Below are positions 8,368 to 17,146 of a DNA stretch of 64,000 nucleotides, piece by piece. The stretch comes from Nostocoides sp. F2B08 (lineage in GTDB: Bacteria > Actinomycetota > Actinomycetes > Actinomycetales > Dermatophilaceae). How positions within the stretch are numbered: the first letter of the stretch is position 1; every line of letters begins with the position of its first letter. The position numbers and the translations under genes were made by a program. Under the pieces are notes generated by a model, which saw nothing but the letters and a program-made list of their open reading frames with translations, did no database searches and was not told where the DNA came from. The DNA lies in NCBI RefSeq assembly GCF_009184895.1, contig NZ_WESE01000002.1, forward strand, positions 434,001-498,000, given 5' to 3'.

Positions 8368-11034
8368 ATGGGAAGCGACGCCGTGACGAGCGATCCGGTG
8401 ACGGCCGGGCCGGTGACCGACCGGAGCGCTCCCGGGCTCACCGGTCCGGAGGTACTGTCCCGCCGCGACCGGGACGGGCCGAACAGGCTTCCCGAACCGC
8501 GGCGGCGGTCGCTCTGGCGCCGTCTCCTCGGTGAGCTGTTCCACTTCTTCGCGTTGATGCTGTGGGTCGCGGGAGGTCTGGCCCAGGTCGCGGGGCTCAC
8601 CCAGCTCGGTGTCGCCATCTTCGCCGTGATCCTCATCAACGCGATCTTCGCGCTCGGCCAGGAGGCGCGGGCGGACCGCGCGGCGGACCGTCTGCGCGCG
8701 ATGATGCCGACCCGCGTGACCGTCCGCAGGGACGGTAGACGCCAGATCATCGACGCGGCGGACGTCGTCGTCGACGACATCCTGATACTCGAGAGCGGCG
8801 ACCGGGTGCCGGCCGACGCCCGCCTCGTCGCCGGCAACCGGGTGCTCATGGACACCTCGATGCTGACCGGTGAGAGTGTCGCGACGACCGTCGCCGACGG
8901 CGACCTGCTCTATGCCGGCACGTTCCTGGTCGAGGGCGAGGCGGTGGCGCTCGTCGTGGCGGTCGGAGAACGGACCCGGCTCGCGGAGATCGCCCACCTG
9001 ACGACCGCCACTCCCAAACCCGTCACACCCTTGACCCGGGGCCTGCGCCAGGTCGTGCGGGTCATCGCCGGCATCGCGATCACCATGGGGATGCTCTTCC
9101 TCGCGATCTCCGTGCTCATCGGCAGACCGCTCGAGGACGGCTTCATCTTCGCCATCGGGGTCACCGTCGCGCTCGTCCCCGAGGCCCTCCTCCCGACGGT
9201 CACCCTGTCGCTGGCGTGGGGGGCCGAGCAGATGGCGCACCGGCAGATCCTGGTCCGCAACCTCGACGCGGTCGAGACGCTGGGGTCGACGACCTTCATC
9301 TGCACGGACAAGACGGGAACCCTGACCCGCAACGAGATGACCGCGACCGAAGTGTGGACCCCTGAAGGGACCCTCAGGATCACCGGCGCCGGCTATGAGC
9401 CGAGCGCGCAGATCTGGGCTTCGGCCCCCGAGGCGATTGCCAGCGGCCTGGCCATGGCGGTCGCGGGTATGCGGTGCTCCACCGGGCATGCCATCAACAC
9501 CGATGGCGTGTGGCGGGCACACGGCGATCCGACCGAGGTCGCGATCGACGTCCTGGCGCGCCGGCTCGGCGCCGACACCGACGCGGATCGGCGGGCCCAC
9601 CGGGCCCAGCTCCGTCTTCCCTTCGACGCACGCACGAGACGGATGTCGGTGGTCATGGACGGGGTCCTCGTCGTCAAGGGAGCACCGGAGAGTGTCTTTG
9701 CACTGTGTCAGGGTCTCGGGGTCTCCGAGGCGGAGTCGGCGGACGGGGTCCACAGGACGGCGGCCTCCACCGACGCCGCCACCGTGGCGGCAGCCCTCAT
9801 GGACCGCGGACTCCGTGTGCTGGCGATCGCAACGGGAGCCCCGGGGGCTCCGCCACCGGATGACGCAGGGAGGTTCGAGCAGCCGCTCCGGTTGCTCGGG
9901 CTCGTCGGCCTCGAGGACCCGCCCCGCGACGATGTCGCGGCCGCGCTCGCCGCATGCCGCAAAGCAGGCATCGCCGTCGCCATGATCACCGGCGACCATC
10001 CGGCCACCGCATGCGCGGTCGCCGACGCGGTCGGCCTCCGCCGTCCCGAGTCACCGGTGCTGACCGGTGCCGAGCTCCCCTCGGATGACACCGTCCTGGC
10101 CTCGACGCTCGACCACGACGGGATCGTCGTGGCGCGCGTCTCCCCCGAGGACAAGCTGCGGATCGCCCGCGCGCTGCGTTCGCGGGGCCACATCGTCGCG
10201 ATGACCGGCGACGGCGTCAACGATGCCCCGGCGCTGCACGAGGCGGATATCGGGGTGGCCATGGGGCGATCGGGCACCGACGTCGCGCGTGAGGCTGCCG
10301 ACCTCGTCCTGCTAGACGACTCCTTCTCGAGCATCGTGTCCGGTGTCGAGCAGGGCCGCGCGACCTTCGTCAACATCCGACGGTTCCTCACGTACCACCT
10401 GACCGACAACGTCGCGGAGCTCACGCCGTTCGTCGTCTGGGCGCTCTCGGGCGGCCAGTTCCCGCTCGCACTCGGTGTCCTGCAGATCCTCGCTCTCGAC
10501 CTCGGCACGGACACGGCGTCCGCGGTAGCGCTGGGCGCCGAGCCTCCCGCCCGTCATCTTCTCGAGCGACCTCCAGTCCGTGGACGTCTGCTGAACGGGA
10601 CCGTCCTGCGCCGCGCCTTCGGCGTTCTCGGCCCGACGGTCGCGGCCTCGACAATGCTCGCCTTCCTCGTCTCCCTCGTGGCCGCCGGCTGGACGCCGGG
10701 TGCCGCCTTCCCCTCCGAGGGTGCCCTTCGGGCCGCGTCGGGCGCGGCGTTCATGACGGTCGTTCTCGCCCAGACCGCGAATGCCTTCGCCTGTCGGAGC
10801 TCGACGGTGTGGCCTGGGCGTCTCGGCTGGCTGACCAACCGCCTCCTCGTCCCCGCGGCGTCGATCGAGCTGACCTTCTCCTTCGTCGTGCTTCTGGTCG
10901 CACCCATCGCCCTCGTTCTCGGACAGGCCTCCCCGCCTCCCGCCGGCTGGGTCGTCGCGCTGCTGTCTGCGCCGCTGGTACTCGCCGTCGACGCCCTCGA
11001 CAAGAGGTCTCGAGCAAGAGCGACGTCCCGGTAG
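8368..11034 (+). CDS. Cation-transporting P-type ATPase (P2-like)
   Basis: An 888-aa P-type ATPase. TGES of the actuator domain is at 167-170, the phosphorylated Asp is in DKTGT at about 314, and the hinge is TGDGVNDAP at about 613-621. The membrane motif is VPEALLPT (family: PEGL), and there is no N-terminal heavy-metal domain, so it belongs with Ca2+/Na+/K+-type pumps rather than CPx pumps. ATP binding motifs such as VVKGAPE are present. Ten membrane helices are expected. The start is uncertain: an in-frame GTG at 8272 would add 32 poor residues. Ion specificity cannot be assigned from sequence alone. Confidence 0.9.
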   Translation: MGSDAVTSDPVTAGPVTDRSAPGLTGPEVLSRRDRDGPNRLPEPRRRSLWRRLLGELFHFFALMLWVAGGLAQVAGLTQLGVAIFAVILINAIFALGQEARADRAADRLRAMMPTRVTVRRDGRRQIIDAADVVVDDILILESGDRVPADARLVAGNRVLMDTSMLTGESVATTVADGDLLYAGTFLVEGEAVALVVAVGERTRLAEIAHLTTATPKPVTPLTRGLRQVVRVIAGIAITMGMLFLAISVLIGRPLEDGFIFAIGVTVALVPEALLPTVTLSLAWGAEQMAHRQILVRNLDAVETLGSTTFICTDKTGTLTRNEMTATEVWTPEGTLRITGAGYEPSAQIWASAPEAIASGLAMAVAGMRCSTGHAINTDGVWRAHGDPTEVAIDVLARRLGADTDADRRAHRAQLRLPFDARTRRMSVVMDGVLVVKGAPESVFALCQGLGVSEAESADGVHRTAASTDAATVAAALMDRGLRVLAIATGAPGAPPPDDAGRFEQPLRLLGLVGLEDPPRDDVAAALAACRKAGIAVAMITGDHPATACAVADAVGLRRPESPVLTGAELPSDDTVLASTLDHDGIVVARVSPEDKLRIARALRSRGHIVAMTGDGVNDAPALHEADIGVAMGRSGTDVAREAADLVLLDDSFSSIVSGVEQGRATFVNIRRFLTYHLTDNVAELTPFVVWALSGGQFPLALGVLQILALDLGTDTASAVALGAEPPARHLLERPPVRGRLLNGTVLRRAFGVLGPTVAASTMLAFLVSLVAAGWTPGAAFPSEGALRAASGAAFMTVVLAQTANAFACRSSTVWPGRLGWLTNRLLVPAASIELTFSFVVLLVAPIALVLGQASPPPAGWVVALLSAPLVLAVDALDKRSRARATSR

Positions 11035-11067
11035 CGCGGCCCATGCGCGGGCTCCCCTACAGGCGGG

Positions 11068-11592
11068 TCAGATGAGATGCGGCAGCGGCCAGGTCCGGCC
11101 GGTCGTCGTGTCGACAAGAGCTGCATCGTGGATGTGGAGGGTCAGCGGCACGACGTCGGAGACCATCCTCACGACAGTGGACAGCTGCGCGCCGCTGGCT
11201 CGGGTCGCAACGGAGACATGGGGTATCCACTGACCGGCGCAGTAGTGACGATGAAGCTCACCACCCGAAGTCGTCACGGCGGTGACCGCCGCAGCCTGAC
11301 GAGACGCGATGTCGGTCGAGATGGCCGGGGCCAACGCCACCCGGCCACGTGGAAAGGTGATCGTGCCGTGAACCGTGACCGGGGAGGGATCAGCCCGGGG
11401 AAGCCCGCCCAGCGCGCCCTGGACGCGGTGCAGGTCCCAGCTGCGGAGGACCGCATACGACAGGTGCGGAAGGTGGCGTCCGTGGGTGTGGGTCGCCGGC
11501 GTGGAGATCCCCGCCTCCTCGAGCCGCGACCACAGCTCGCGTACCCGCAGATCGGAGTCGGCATCGAAGAGAAGACAGACGGCCAGGGCCAT
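11068..11592 (-). CDS. 2'-5' RNA ligase superfamily protein
   Basis: 174 aa with the two H-x-S/T motifs of 2H phosphoesterases, PHLSY and PHVSV, about 90 residues apart, as in LigT/CPDase-like proteins. These act on 2',3'-cyclic or 2'-5' linked RNA ends, or on small cyclic phosphates. The ATG at 11592 is preceded by a G-rich RBS. A longer frame to 11739 is Gly/Ser-rich filler. It is convergent with the ATPase and is followed upstream by the monooxygenase operon on the same strand after about 190 bp. Confidence 0.78.
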   Translation of the reverse strand: MALAVCLLFDADSDLRVRELWSRLEEAGISTPATHTHGRHLPHLSYAVLRSWDLHRVQGALGGLPRADPSPVTVHGTITFPRGRVALAPAISTDIASRQAAAVTAVTTSGGELHRHYCAGQWIPHVSVATRASGAQLSTVVRMVSDVVPLTLHIHDAALVDTTTGRTWPLPHLI

Positions 11593-11778
11593 CCCCCCAT
11601 CATCCTCGGGGGACCCGATGCTGGTCGCGGAGCCCGTGCACGCACCAACCTCCCCGCCTGAGCCCCACGCACACGGTCGCCTCGACCGATCCGGTGATCC
11701 ATCCGGGAGGACGCCGGCCTCCGGTGACCCGAGCCACACCCCGCCAGCCGCAGGGCGCGCCTTTCGGCACGTCCCCCG

Positions 11779-12051
11779 CTACGGGCTGATGCGGAACTCG
11801 CTGACGTCCGCGTGCTCGATCATGGCGGTCTGGTCTCCCGATGGCCCGGATCCTCGGAAGGTCATGAGTGCGCCCTCGTCCGCCCACCGCTCGTAGACGT
11901 TGACGCGCCGCGGGTCCAACAGGTCGGCTGACACGGCGAAGTCCAGACATCCGTCGGTGCTGCGGGCACGCTCGACGACGTCCCGGCATCCGGCCAGGTA
12001 GTCCTCGCGAGCGGACGCAGCCACGAACAACGCGCCGGCAACGATGATCAC
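11779..12051 (-). CDS. Antibiotic biosynthesis monooxygenase (ABM) family protein
   Basis: A 90-aa single ABM ferredoxin-like fold: IIVAGALFVAASAREDYLAGC, then STDGCLDFAVSADLLDP, VNVYERWADEGALMTF. Members are cofactor-free quinol monooxygenases or small stress proteins (YgiN-like). It uses a GTG start at 12051 that overlaps the TGA of the upstream alpha/beta hydrolase by 4 bp, so the pair is translationally coupled. Substrate unknown. Confidence 0.82.
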   Translation of the reverse strand: MIIVAGALFVAASAREDYLAGCRDVVERARSTDGCLDFAVSADLLDPRRVNVYERWADEGALMTFRGSGPSGDQTAMIEHADVSEFRISP

Positions 12052-12782
12052 GAGGCGCGTGCCGCCCGCGTGATGATGTCCGCGAGGTCCTCCGGCCTGC
12101 TCCACATCGGCCAGTGGCCGGTCGGCAGGTCGACGAGCGTCAACCGCCGATACTCCAGGAGACCCGCGAGGAACGGGATGCCCTGCTCGGCGTAGGAGCG
12201 GTAGTCGGCCGACGAGTATGCGCTGCACACAATGGTGCCCGGGACGTCAAGGCGTCGCTCGTCACTCAGGGTGACGGCCTCGCGCATCATTGCCGCGGGT
12301 TGGGGCACCGCTCTGTCGCGGAACGTCGCCAGCTGCTCCTCGGTCAGACCGGCCATGGATCCCTGCTCGAGCTCCTCGTCGTACTGAGCGGACAACGGGT
12401 ACTCGGCGCCGGCGACCTCCGGGTCCATCGCATGTCCGTCGACCACGGGAGCGGTGTCGACCCAGACCGCGTGGTCGACATCGTCGACGTGCCGATCCAG
12501 CGCGACGGTGGCGGGAATGGCTGCACCGCTGTGGGCCACGAGGACTGTGCGTGCGTCCTCCGGCGCGGCAGCGAGCGCCGCCTCGATCGCGGCGACGTGA
12601 TCCTCGAGGTGCACCGAGCCGCGGTCGGGATGATCAGGCTCCAGACCGGGCAACGTCAGGGCGACCGCCTGCACGCCCTGCTCGTCGAGACGGGGCAGGA
12701 CCTCGTCCCATGCCCACGCCCCGAGCCAGAACCCCGGCACGAGGACGACGTACGGGGGCACACCACTGTCGTTTCCGCTCAT
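12048..12782 (-). CDS. Alpha/beta hydrolase
   Basis: 244 aa. The oxyanion region is VLVPGFWLGAWAWDEVLP, the nucleophile elbow is AHSGAA (Ser85) and the His is in LPTGHWPMWSRPEDLA near the C-terminus, the usual catalytic order. Best fit is the salicylate esterase / EstC-like branch of the family. It forms a two-gene operon with the ABM monooxygenase. The ATG at 12782 gives the normal N-terminus. A cytosolic ester or lactone hydrolase is inferred. Confidence 0.85.
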   Translation of the reverse strand: MSGNDSGVPPYVVLVPGFWLGAWAWDEVLPRLDEQGVQAVALTLPGLEPDHPDRGSVHLEDHVAAIEAALAAAPEDARTVLVAHSGAAIPATVALDRHVDDVDHAVWVDTAPVVDGHAMDPEVAGAEYPLSAQYDEELEQGSMAGLTEEQLATFRDRAVPQPAAMMREAVTLSDERRLDVPGTIVCSAYSSADYRSYAEQGIPFLAGLLEYRRLTLVDLPTGHWPMWSRPEDLADIITRAARAS

Positions 12783-12861
12783 CGCGCCAGTATCTCGCTC
12801 ACGTCGTCAGATCGCAGGGGCAAGGCGGCGATGGGGTGCGAAGCCGTGCAGCCCAAGCCGG

Positions 12862-13701
12862 TCACACACCGTTGCCGGGGACAGCCGGACGTTCGGGAAA
12901 CGTCACCGGGGTGAGCAGCTGTCGCGTCACCAGGCCGACGAAGGATGAGCGGGACTCGAGGTAACCCGCGTACGCGTCCGGTCTGCCCTGCAGGGCCCAC
13001 TGCACCGTCGCGCTGAGCCAGGCCGCGTCTCGAGCCGCCTCGATGCTCCACCCGCCGACGACGTTGAGTACCGGAGCCGCCGCCCGGTCGAGGTCGACTG
13101 CGGCTCCGGCGAGGAAGGACTCGCGCACCTGCTGCACCTCTGCCGCGAGGAGCTCATTGATGGCGAGGAAGTCGGCGCGCACTCCCGGCGAGTCCAGGGT
13201 CCGACCGAGCTGGCGGCACGTGCGCACCAGCGCCAGACCGAGATCGAAGTTGATGTGCGCGTTCATCCCTGCCAGGGCGTACTGCAGGGGCGCGGTGCCC
13301 GGTTGCGCGCGGAGCTCGAACAGTGGCTGCCAGGCGTTGCTGCGAGAGTTCGCGTCGCTCGCGCGGCATGCGTCGAGGTAGAGGCCCGCGAATACGCAGT
13401 CGAGGCGCTCCATGAAGGCCGCGTCCTGGAAGGAGCGGGCCGCCACCTCCTCTCCAACGCGCTCGGTGACGTGCAGGTACATGCGGTGGAAGTCGGCGAC
13501 CCCGTCTCCGGCGGGCAGGGCAACACTCAAGCGGCGCATCTCGTCGATCACCTGACGAATCGACGCGGGCTGTTCGGGCGGGGGGTCCACCTTCGCCAGT
13601 GGACGATTCCCGTTCAGCGCCGCAGTCATTCTGGTGACCGCACCCGAGGCACGGCTGAGTCCGTTGCGGGCGGCGAGAGCCATGTCGTTGAGGAACCCCA
13701 T
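12862..13701 (-). CDS. DUF5995 family protein
   Basis: 279 aa, with the conserved core of this family: F-H-x-MYLHVTERV, FMERLDCVFAGLYLDA, and ALAGMNAHINFDLGLAL. The conserved His and Asp residues suggest a helical metal-binding fold, but no activity is established that I know of. The end is VTRQLLTPVTFPERPAVPGNG. No signal peptide. It is a single gene, with its ATG at 13701. Confidence 0.78.
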   Translation of the reverse strand: MGFLNDMALAARNGLSRASGAVTRMTAALNGNRPLAKVDPPPEQPASIRQVIDEMRRLSVALPAGDGVADFHRMYLHVTERVGEEVAARSFQDAAFMERLDCVFAGLYLDACRASDANSRSNAWQPLFELRAQPGTAPLQYALAGMNAHINFDLGLALVRTCRQLGRTLDSPGVRADFLAINELLAAEVQQVRESFLAGAAVDLDRAAAPVLNVVGGWSIEAARDAAWLSATVQWALQGRPDAYAGYLESRSSFVGLVTRQLLTPVTFPERPAVPGNGV

Positions 13702-13852
13702 GGGAGCGGCCTCTCCTTCGTCTCTGCTCGGATCCCCTCACCCTAGTCTCGGCCGGGAGGGAGCGACCTGCCATGATGGGCGCAACCCCCACGCGTGTGT
13801 GATTGGCGGGTACCGGGGGAACACTCACATGTCGTTCGGAGAAGGAGGGGAC

Positions 13853-14365
13853 GTGAGCGACGAGCAGCGTTCGACGCCGACCGAGCCCTATACGACCTGG
13901 CCACAGCCACAGCCACAGCCCATTCAGCCGTACGCGCCCGCCGGCCCCGCGCAGCCGGCACCGTACGGCCCCGCCGCAGGGTTACCGGCCGGAACCGGCG
14001 CCTACACGCACACGACGGCGGTCGCTCGCCCGGTGGGTTCGGCGCACATCGCCATCGCCTGGGTGTTCGCAATCATCACGTTCGGCTACTTCCTGCCCTG
14101 GGCCGTCGCCGCCACTCGGCAGAAGAGCAACACACTGGCCATCGCTGTGCTCAACCTCCTCGTGGGCTGGACCTTCATCGGATGGATCGTGGCTCTCGTC
14201 ATGGCCGTCCAGAGCGAGCCCGCCCAGGTGACCAACGTCGCGTATGCGGTGGCGCCGGTGGTGCACACCGGCGCGCAACCCGTCCCGGCGGGTTGGTACC
14301 CCGACCATCTCGGCGTACGACGCTATTGGGACGGGCAGCGCTGGACGGGCCACACCGCACCGTGA
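13853..14365 (+). CDS. Membrane protein with superinfection-immunity-like and DUF2510 domains
   Basis: 170 aa. A Pro/Gln-rich N-terminal tail with repeated P-Q-P-Q leads to two membrane segments with FGYFLPWAVAATRQKSN, the pattern of the phage T4 Imm / superinfection immunity family. A C-terminal DUF2510 unit follows: AGWYPDHLGVRRYWDGQRWTGH. I take the GTG at 13853 because GAAGGAGGGG lies 2-10 bases before it; an ATG at 13829 would add eight residues. The architecture is common in actinobacterial membrane proteins. A phage-defence role is not supported beyond the domain name. Confidence 0.8.
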   Translation: MSDEQRSTPTEPYTTWPQPQPQPIQPYAPAGPAQPAPYGPAAGLPAGTGAYTHTTAVARPVGSAHIAIAWVFAIITFGYFLPWAVAATRQKSNTLAIAVLNLLVGWTFIGWIVALVMAVQSEPAQVTNVAYAVAPVVHTGAQPVPAGWYPDHLGVRRYWDGQRWTGHTAP

Positions 14366-14497
14366 GTGGCCGGTCGGGGCCCAGCCCCCTGGGGGCTGAC
14401 TCGGAGACCGACGACGGACTCTCGGCTGCGACTGTCTCCGACATCACACGGCGAGGCGGTGCCGCGCGCGTACGCTGAAAGTGAGGAGGTGGTCCGA

Positions 14498-14863
14498 ATG
14501 TCCGCCACTTCGACCCACAAGCCAACGCCGACCTCATCCAGGGCGCGAACGCTCACGCTGGCGGCCTACCTGGTCAACCTTGCCTATCTCGTGTGGTTCT
14601 GGGTGATGTTCGCCGGCGCCTATTGGGTCGCATCCTGGTTCGACATCGACCCGGCCGAGGAGTCGGTGTTCGACCAGGGCCTGCTCGGCTGGGTGGCAGG
14701 CATCGGAAGTCTTCTGGTCATGGTGCTTCCGAGCCTCGTCGGTGCCCTTCTCGCCCTTCGGGCGAAGCGGGCCGGGGCGGGCACGGCCGCAACCGTGGCG
14801 CTCGTCCTCAACCTGGCATTGCCCGTCGGGTGGATCGCACTCCAGGTGCTTCTCGCCCCGTAA
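14498..14863 (+). CDS. Small three-helix membrane protein
   Basis: 121 aa. After a short Ser/Thr/Pro-rich N-terminus there are three hydrophobic segments (about residues 20-42, 61-83 and 93-117), with an acidic loop SWFDIDPAEESVFDQG after the first. No known family recognised. The ATG at 14498 has GAGGAGGT eight bases upstream; the longer frame back to 14366 is not needed. It lies 132 bp downstream of the DUF2510 gene. Confidence 0.7.
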   Translation: MSATSTHKPTPTSSRARTLTLAAYLVNLAYLVWFWVMFAGAYWVASWFDIDPAEESVFDQGLLGWVAGIGSLLVMVLPSLVGALLALRAKRAGAGTAATVALVLNLALPVGWIALQVLLAP

Positions 14864-14934
14864 GGACTGCCGGACCGGCGGAGGGCTGGCCCGGTTAGTC
14901 TGGCAGTTCGGTGAACACGGCCACGGGGGGACCG

Positions 14935-15465
14935 ATGGATGTGCAGGACTACCTGCGCGAGCTCGCGCAGGTGAACCAGAACGGCTTCGGGTTCCTCGTT
15001 GCGTATGGGCTCACGTGGCTGACGGCCGCCCTGCTGGGCCGGCGCTTCGGTGATCGCGTCGGCACCTACGCGGCGCTCTTCCAAGGAATGGTCGGCCTAC
15101 CACTCGGGCTCCTGCTCACGATGACAGCCGCCCAGGGCGCGCGGCCCGACGACCCGACCTTGAACGCCCTGTCCATCTATCTGAGCATGGGACAGCTGCT
15201 GGTGCTGCCGTTCGTCATCGTCCTGGTCGCCCGTGGCCGGCACACAATGGCTGTCGCCACTCTCGCCGTGACCCTGGCGGTCCACTTCGTGCCGTACTCC
15301 TGGTTGTACTCCACGCCGATCTACCTCGTCGTGGCGGCCATCGTCGCCGTGGGCACCGCGGTGCTCGTCGCCCGGGACTCACAACCGGCAGGCACCGGAT
15401 GCCGGATCTGTGCCGTGACCGGATCGGCACTCCTGCTGGGCGGCGTCATCGCCTTCGCAAGCTGA
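14935..15465 (+). CDS. Multipass membrane protein, DUF7010-like
   Basis: 176 aa with about six hydrophobic segments. The N-terminus MDVQDYLRELAQVNQNGFGFLVAYGLTW resembles the opening of DUF7010-type proteins; that similarity is from memory and is moderate. The start at 14935 is chosen for the GGGGGG run 5-10 bases upstream. No function known. It lies 71 bp after the preceding small membrane protein gene, so the two may be co-transcribed. Confidence 0.68.
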   Translation: MDVQDYLRELAQVNQNGFGFLVAYGLTWLTAALLGRRFGDRVGTYAALFQGMVGLPLGLLLTMTAAQGARPDDPTLNALSIYLSMGQLLVLPFVIVLVARGRHTMAVATLAVTLAVHFVPYSWLYSTPIYLVVAAIVAVGTAVLVARDSQPAGTGCRICAVTGSALLLGGVIAFAS

Positions 15466-15678
15466 CCGAGCCCGGCCGGCCAGTCACGGCGATCTCGGAA
15501 CGAACGGCCGCCGTCTCGACCGCGCGGCCATGTCGTCGCGCTCGGTGAACACGCAGCAGGTGCGGAGCCGGACAAGGCCGGCACCGACGCCGGGTCGCGT
15601 CAGGCATCGTTCGACGCGAGGTATCAGGGTGACCCTCCGCGACTCTTCCTCAGTGAACCCACGAGGAGAGGAGTCGAG

Positions 15679-16167
15679 ATGCGACGTCACGCTATGCCGG
15701 TTGCGGCCATTGCCGCTGCCGTACTCAGCACAGCCACTGCCTGCCCGGGAACATCCAGCGTTCCAGGGCAAGACATCCTCGACTTGATCAACGACAAGCG
15801 TGCCGCGGCCGGCTGCGATCCGGTTGCCGGCGAAGACCGGCTACGCGCCGCTGCGGACCGCCACGCGGTGGACATGCGCGACAACCCGGCAGTCCGCTCG
15901 GATCCGAGTCACCTCGGATCCGACGGAAGCACGCCCTCGCAACGCATCGCGGATGCCGGCTACGCACCCGTGTCCCGCATCGGGGAGATCATGTACTGGG
16001 CGAGCGGGCCTCCCGGCAATACGCCATCGGCCACCGTCGACTGGTGGATGAACAGCCCTCGTCATAGGGAGATCATCGAGACCTGCGCGTTCACGCACGC
16101 CGGAGTGGGCCTGGTCTACCCGGGCGGTACCGAGTGGTACACAACGGTGGACTTCGGAGCCCATTAG
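15679..16167 (+). CDS. Secreted CAP-domain (SCP/PR-1) protein
   Basis: 162 aa. An N-terminal signal with an Ala-rich core ends near STATACPG. The Cys could be a weak lipobox, but position -3 is not a good match. The CAP domain follows: ILDLINDKRAAAGC, LRAAADRHAVDM, IGEIMYWA, WWMNSPRHREII and CAFTHAGVGLVY, with the two His and acidic residues of the CAP cavity. Bacterial members are extracellular, with lipid binding or hydrolase-like roles. RBS AGGAGAGGAG just upstream of the ATG is strong. Confidence 0.85.
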   Translation: MRRHAMPVAAIAAAVLSTATACPGTSSVPGQDILDLINDKRAAAGCDPVAGEDRLRAAADRHAVDMRDNPAVRSDPSHLGSDGSTPSQRIADAGYAPVSRIGEIMYWASGPPGNTPSATVDWWMNSPRHREIIETCAFTHAGVGLVYPGGTEWYTTVDFGAH

Positions 16168-16259
16168 CTGCCGTGCGCCAGCTGCACCCGCGCGCCGCTG
16201 CCCGGCGAGTCGCATACGCTCGGGACCAGAGATCGCTGTCAGCGGCGGAGGGAGCCAGC

Positions 16260-17093
16260 ATGCGGCACGGAGACGACGACGCCCTCGACCCGACGGCGGC
16301 CGAGGTCGAGGAGGAGGTCGTCGACTCCTTCCGAGAGTCCGTCGAGGAGGGCAGCGAGCGGCTGCACCGCGGGTGGCGGGCACTGCTGACCACGGGGATG
16401 TTCGGGGGCATGGAGATCGGCGTCGGGGTGCTCGCCTACCTCGCCGTGCTTGAGGCGACGGGCAACCACCTCCTCGCCGGCCTCGCCTTCGGGATCGGGC
16501 TCGTGGCGCTGCTTCTCGCCCACAGTGAGCTGTTCACCGAGGACTTCCTCCTCCCGGTGATGGCCGTCTTCGCCGGGAGAGGGCGACTGCGTCACCTGGT
16601 GCGGCTCTGGACCGCGACCCTGGTCACCAACCTGGTGGGTGGGTGGATCTTCATGTGGGTGGCCGTGCAGGCTTTTCCCCAGTTCCGCGAGGTTCTCGAG
16701 ACAACCGCCCGGGAGTTCGTCGAGTCACCGCTCGATCTGCGCGCGGTCGCCCTTTCTCTTCTGGGTGGAATGGTGATCACCCTGCTCACCCGGATGCACC
16801 GCGGCACCGACTCCGACGGGGTGCGAGTCTTCGCGTCGGTAGCAGCGGGGTTCCTCCTTGCCGGGCTCGGCCTCTTCCACTCCGTGCTCGACTCCATCCT
16901 CATCTTCGGTGCGATCCACGCCGGAGCCGCGGTCAGCTATCTCGACTGGCTCGCGTGGGTCTGGTACGTCATCCCGCTCAACATGCTCGGTGGCCTGCTC
17001 TTCGTCACCGGGCTGCGGATGGTGCGGGCCAGTGAGCTTCCCGAGGCGCCGGGACCCGACAACCGGGTCGTCGAGGGACGCGGCCCGCTGTAA
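16260..17093 (+). CDS. Formate/nitrite transporter (FNT) family protein
   Basis: 277 aa. A charged N-terminus rich in Glu is followed by six membrane segments with FNT features such as LLAHSELFTEDFLLPVMAVF and LVTNLVGGWIFMW, and the second-half repeat NMLGGLLFVTG. The family forms pentameric channels for small monovalent anions. The N-terminal acidic extension is typical of the YfdC/actinobacterial branch. The ATG at 16260 follows GGAGGGA. No formate or nitrite enzyme gene is adjacent, so the anion is unassigned. Confidence 0.85.
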   Translation: MRHGDDDALDPTAAEVEEEVVDSFRESVEEGSERLHRGWRALLTTGMFGGMEIGVGVLAYLAVLEATGNHLLAGLAFGIGLVALLLAHSELFTEDFLLPVMAVFAGRGRLRHLVRLWTATLVTNLVGGWIFMWVAVQAFPQFREVLETTAREFVESPLDLRAVALSLLGGMVITLLTRMHRGTDSDGVRVFASVAAGFLLAGLGLFHSVLDSILIFGAIHAGAAVSYLDWLAWVWYVIPLNMLGGLLFVTGLRMVRASELPEAPGPDNRVVEGRGPL

Positions 17094-17146
17094 GTCGTTC
17101 ACGGCAGACTGAGTGAATCGCGGAGTCACGGTTCGAAGGAGAAGAG

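Noticed and set aside
13853-14365. Phage superinfection exclusion system
   Set aside because: The Imm-like motif with DUF2510 is common in ordinary actinobacterial membrane proteins; no prophage genes are around it.
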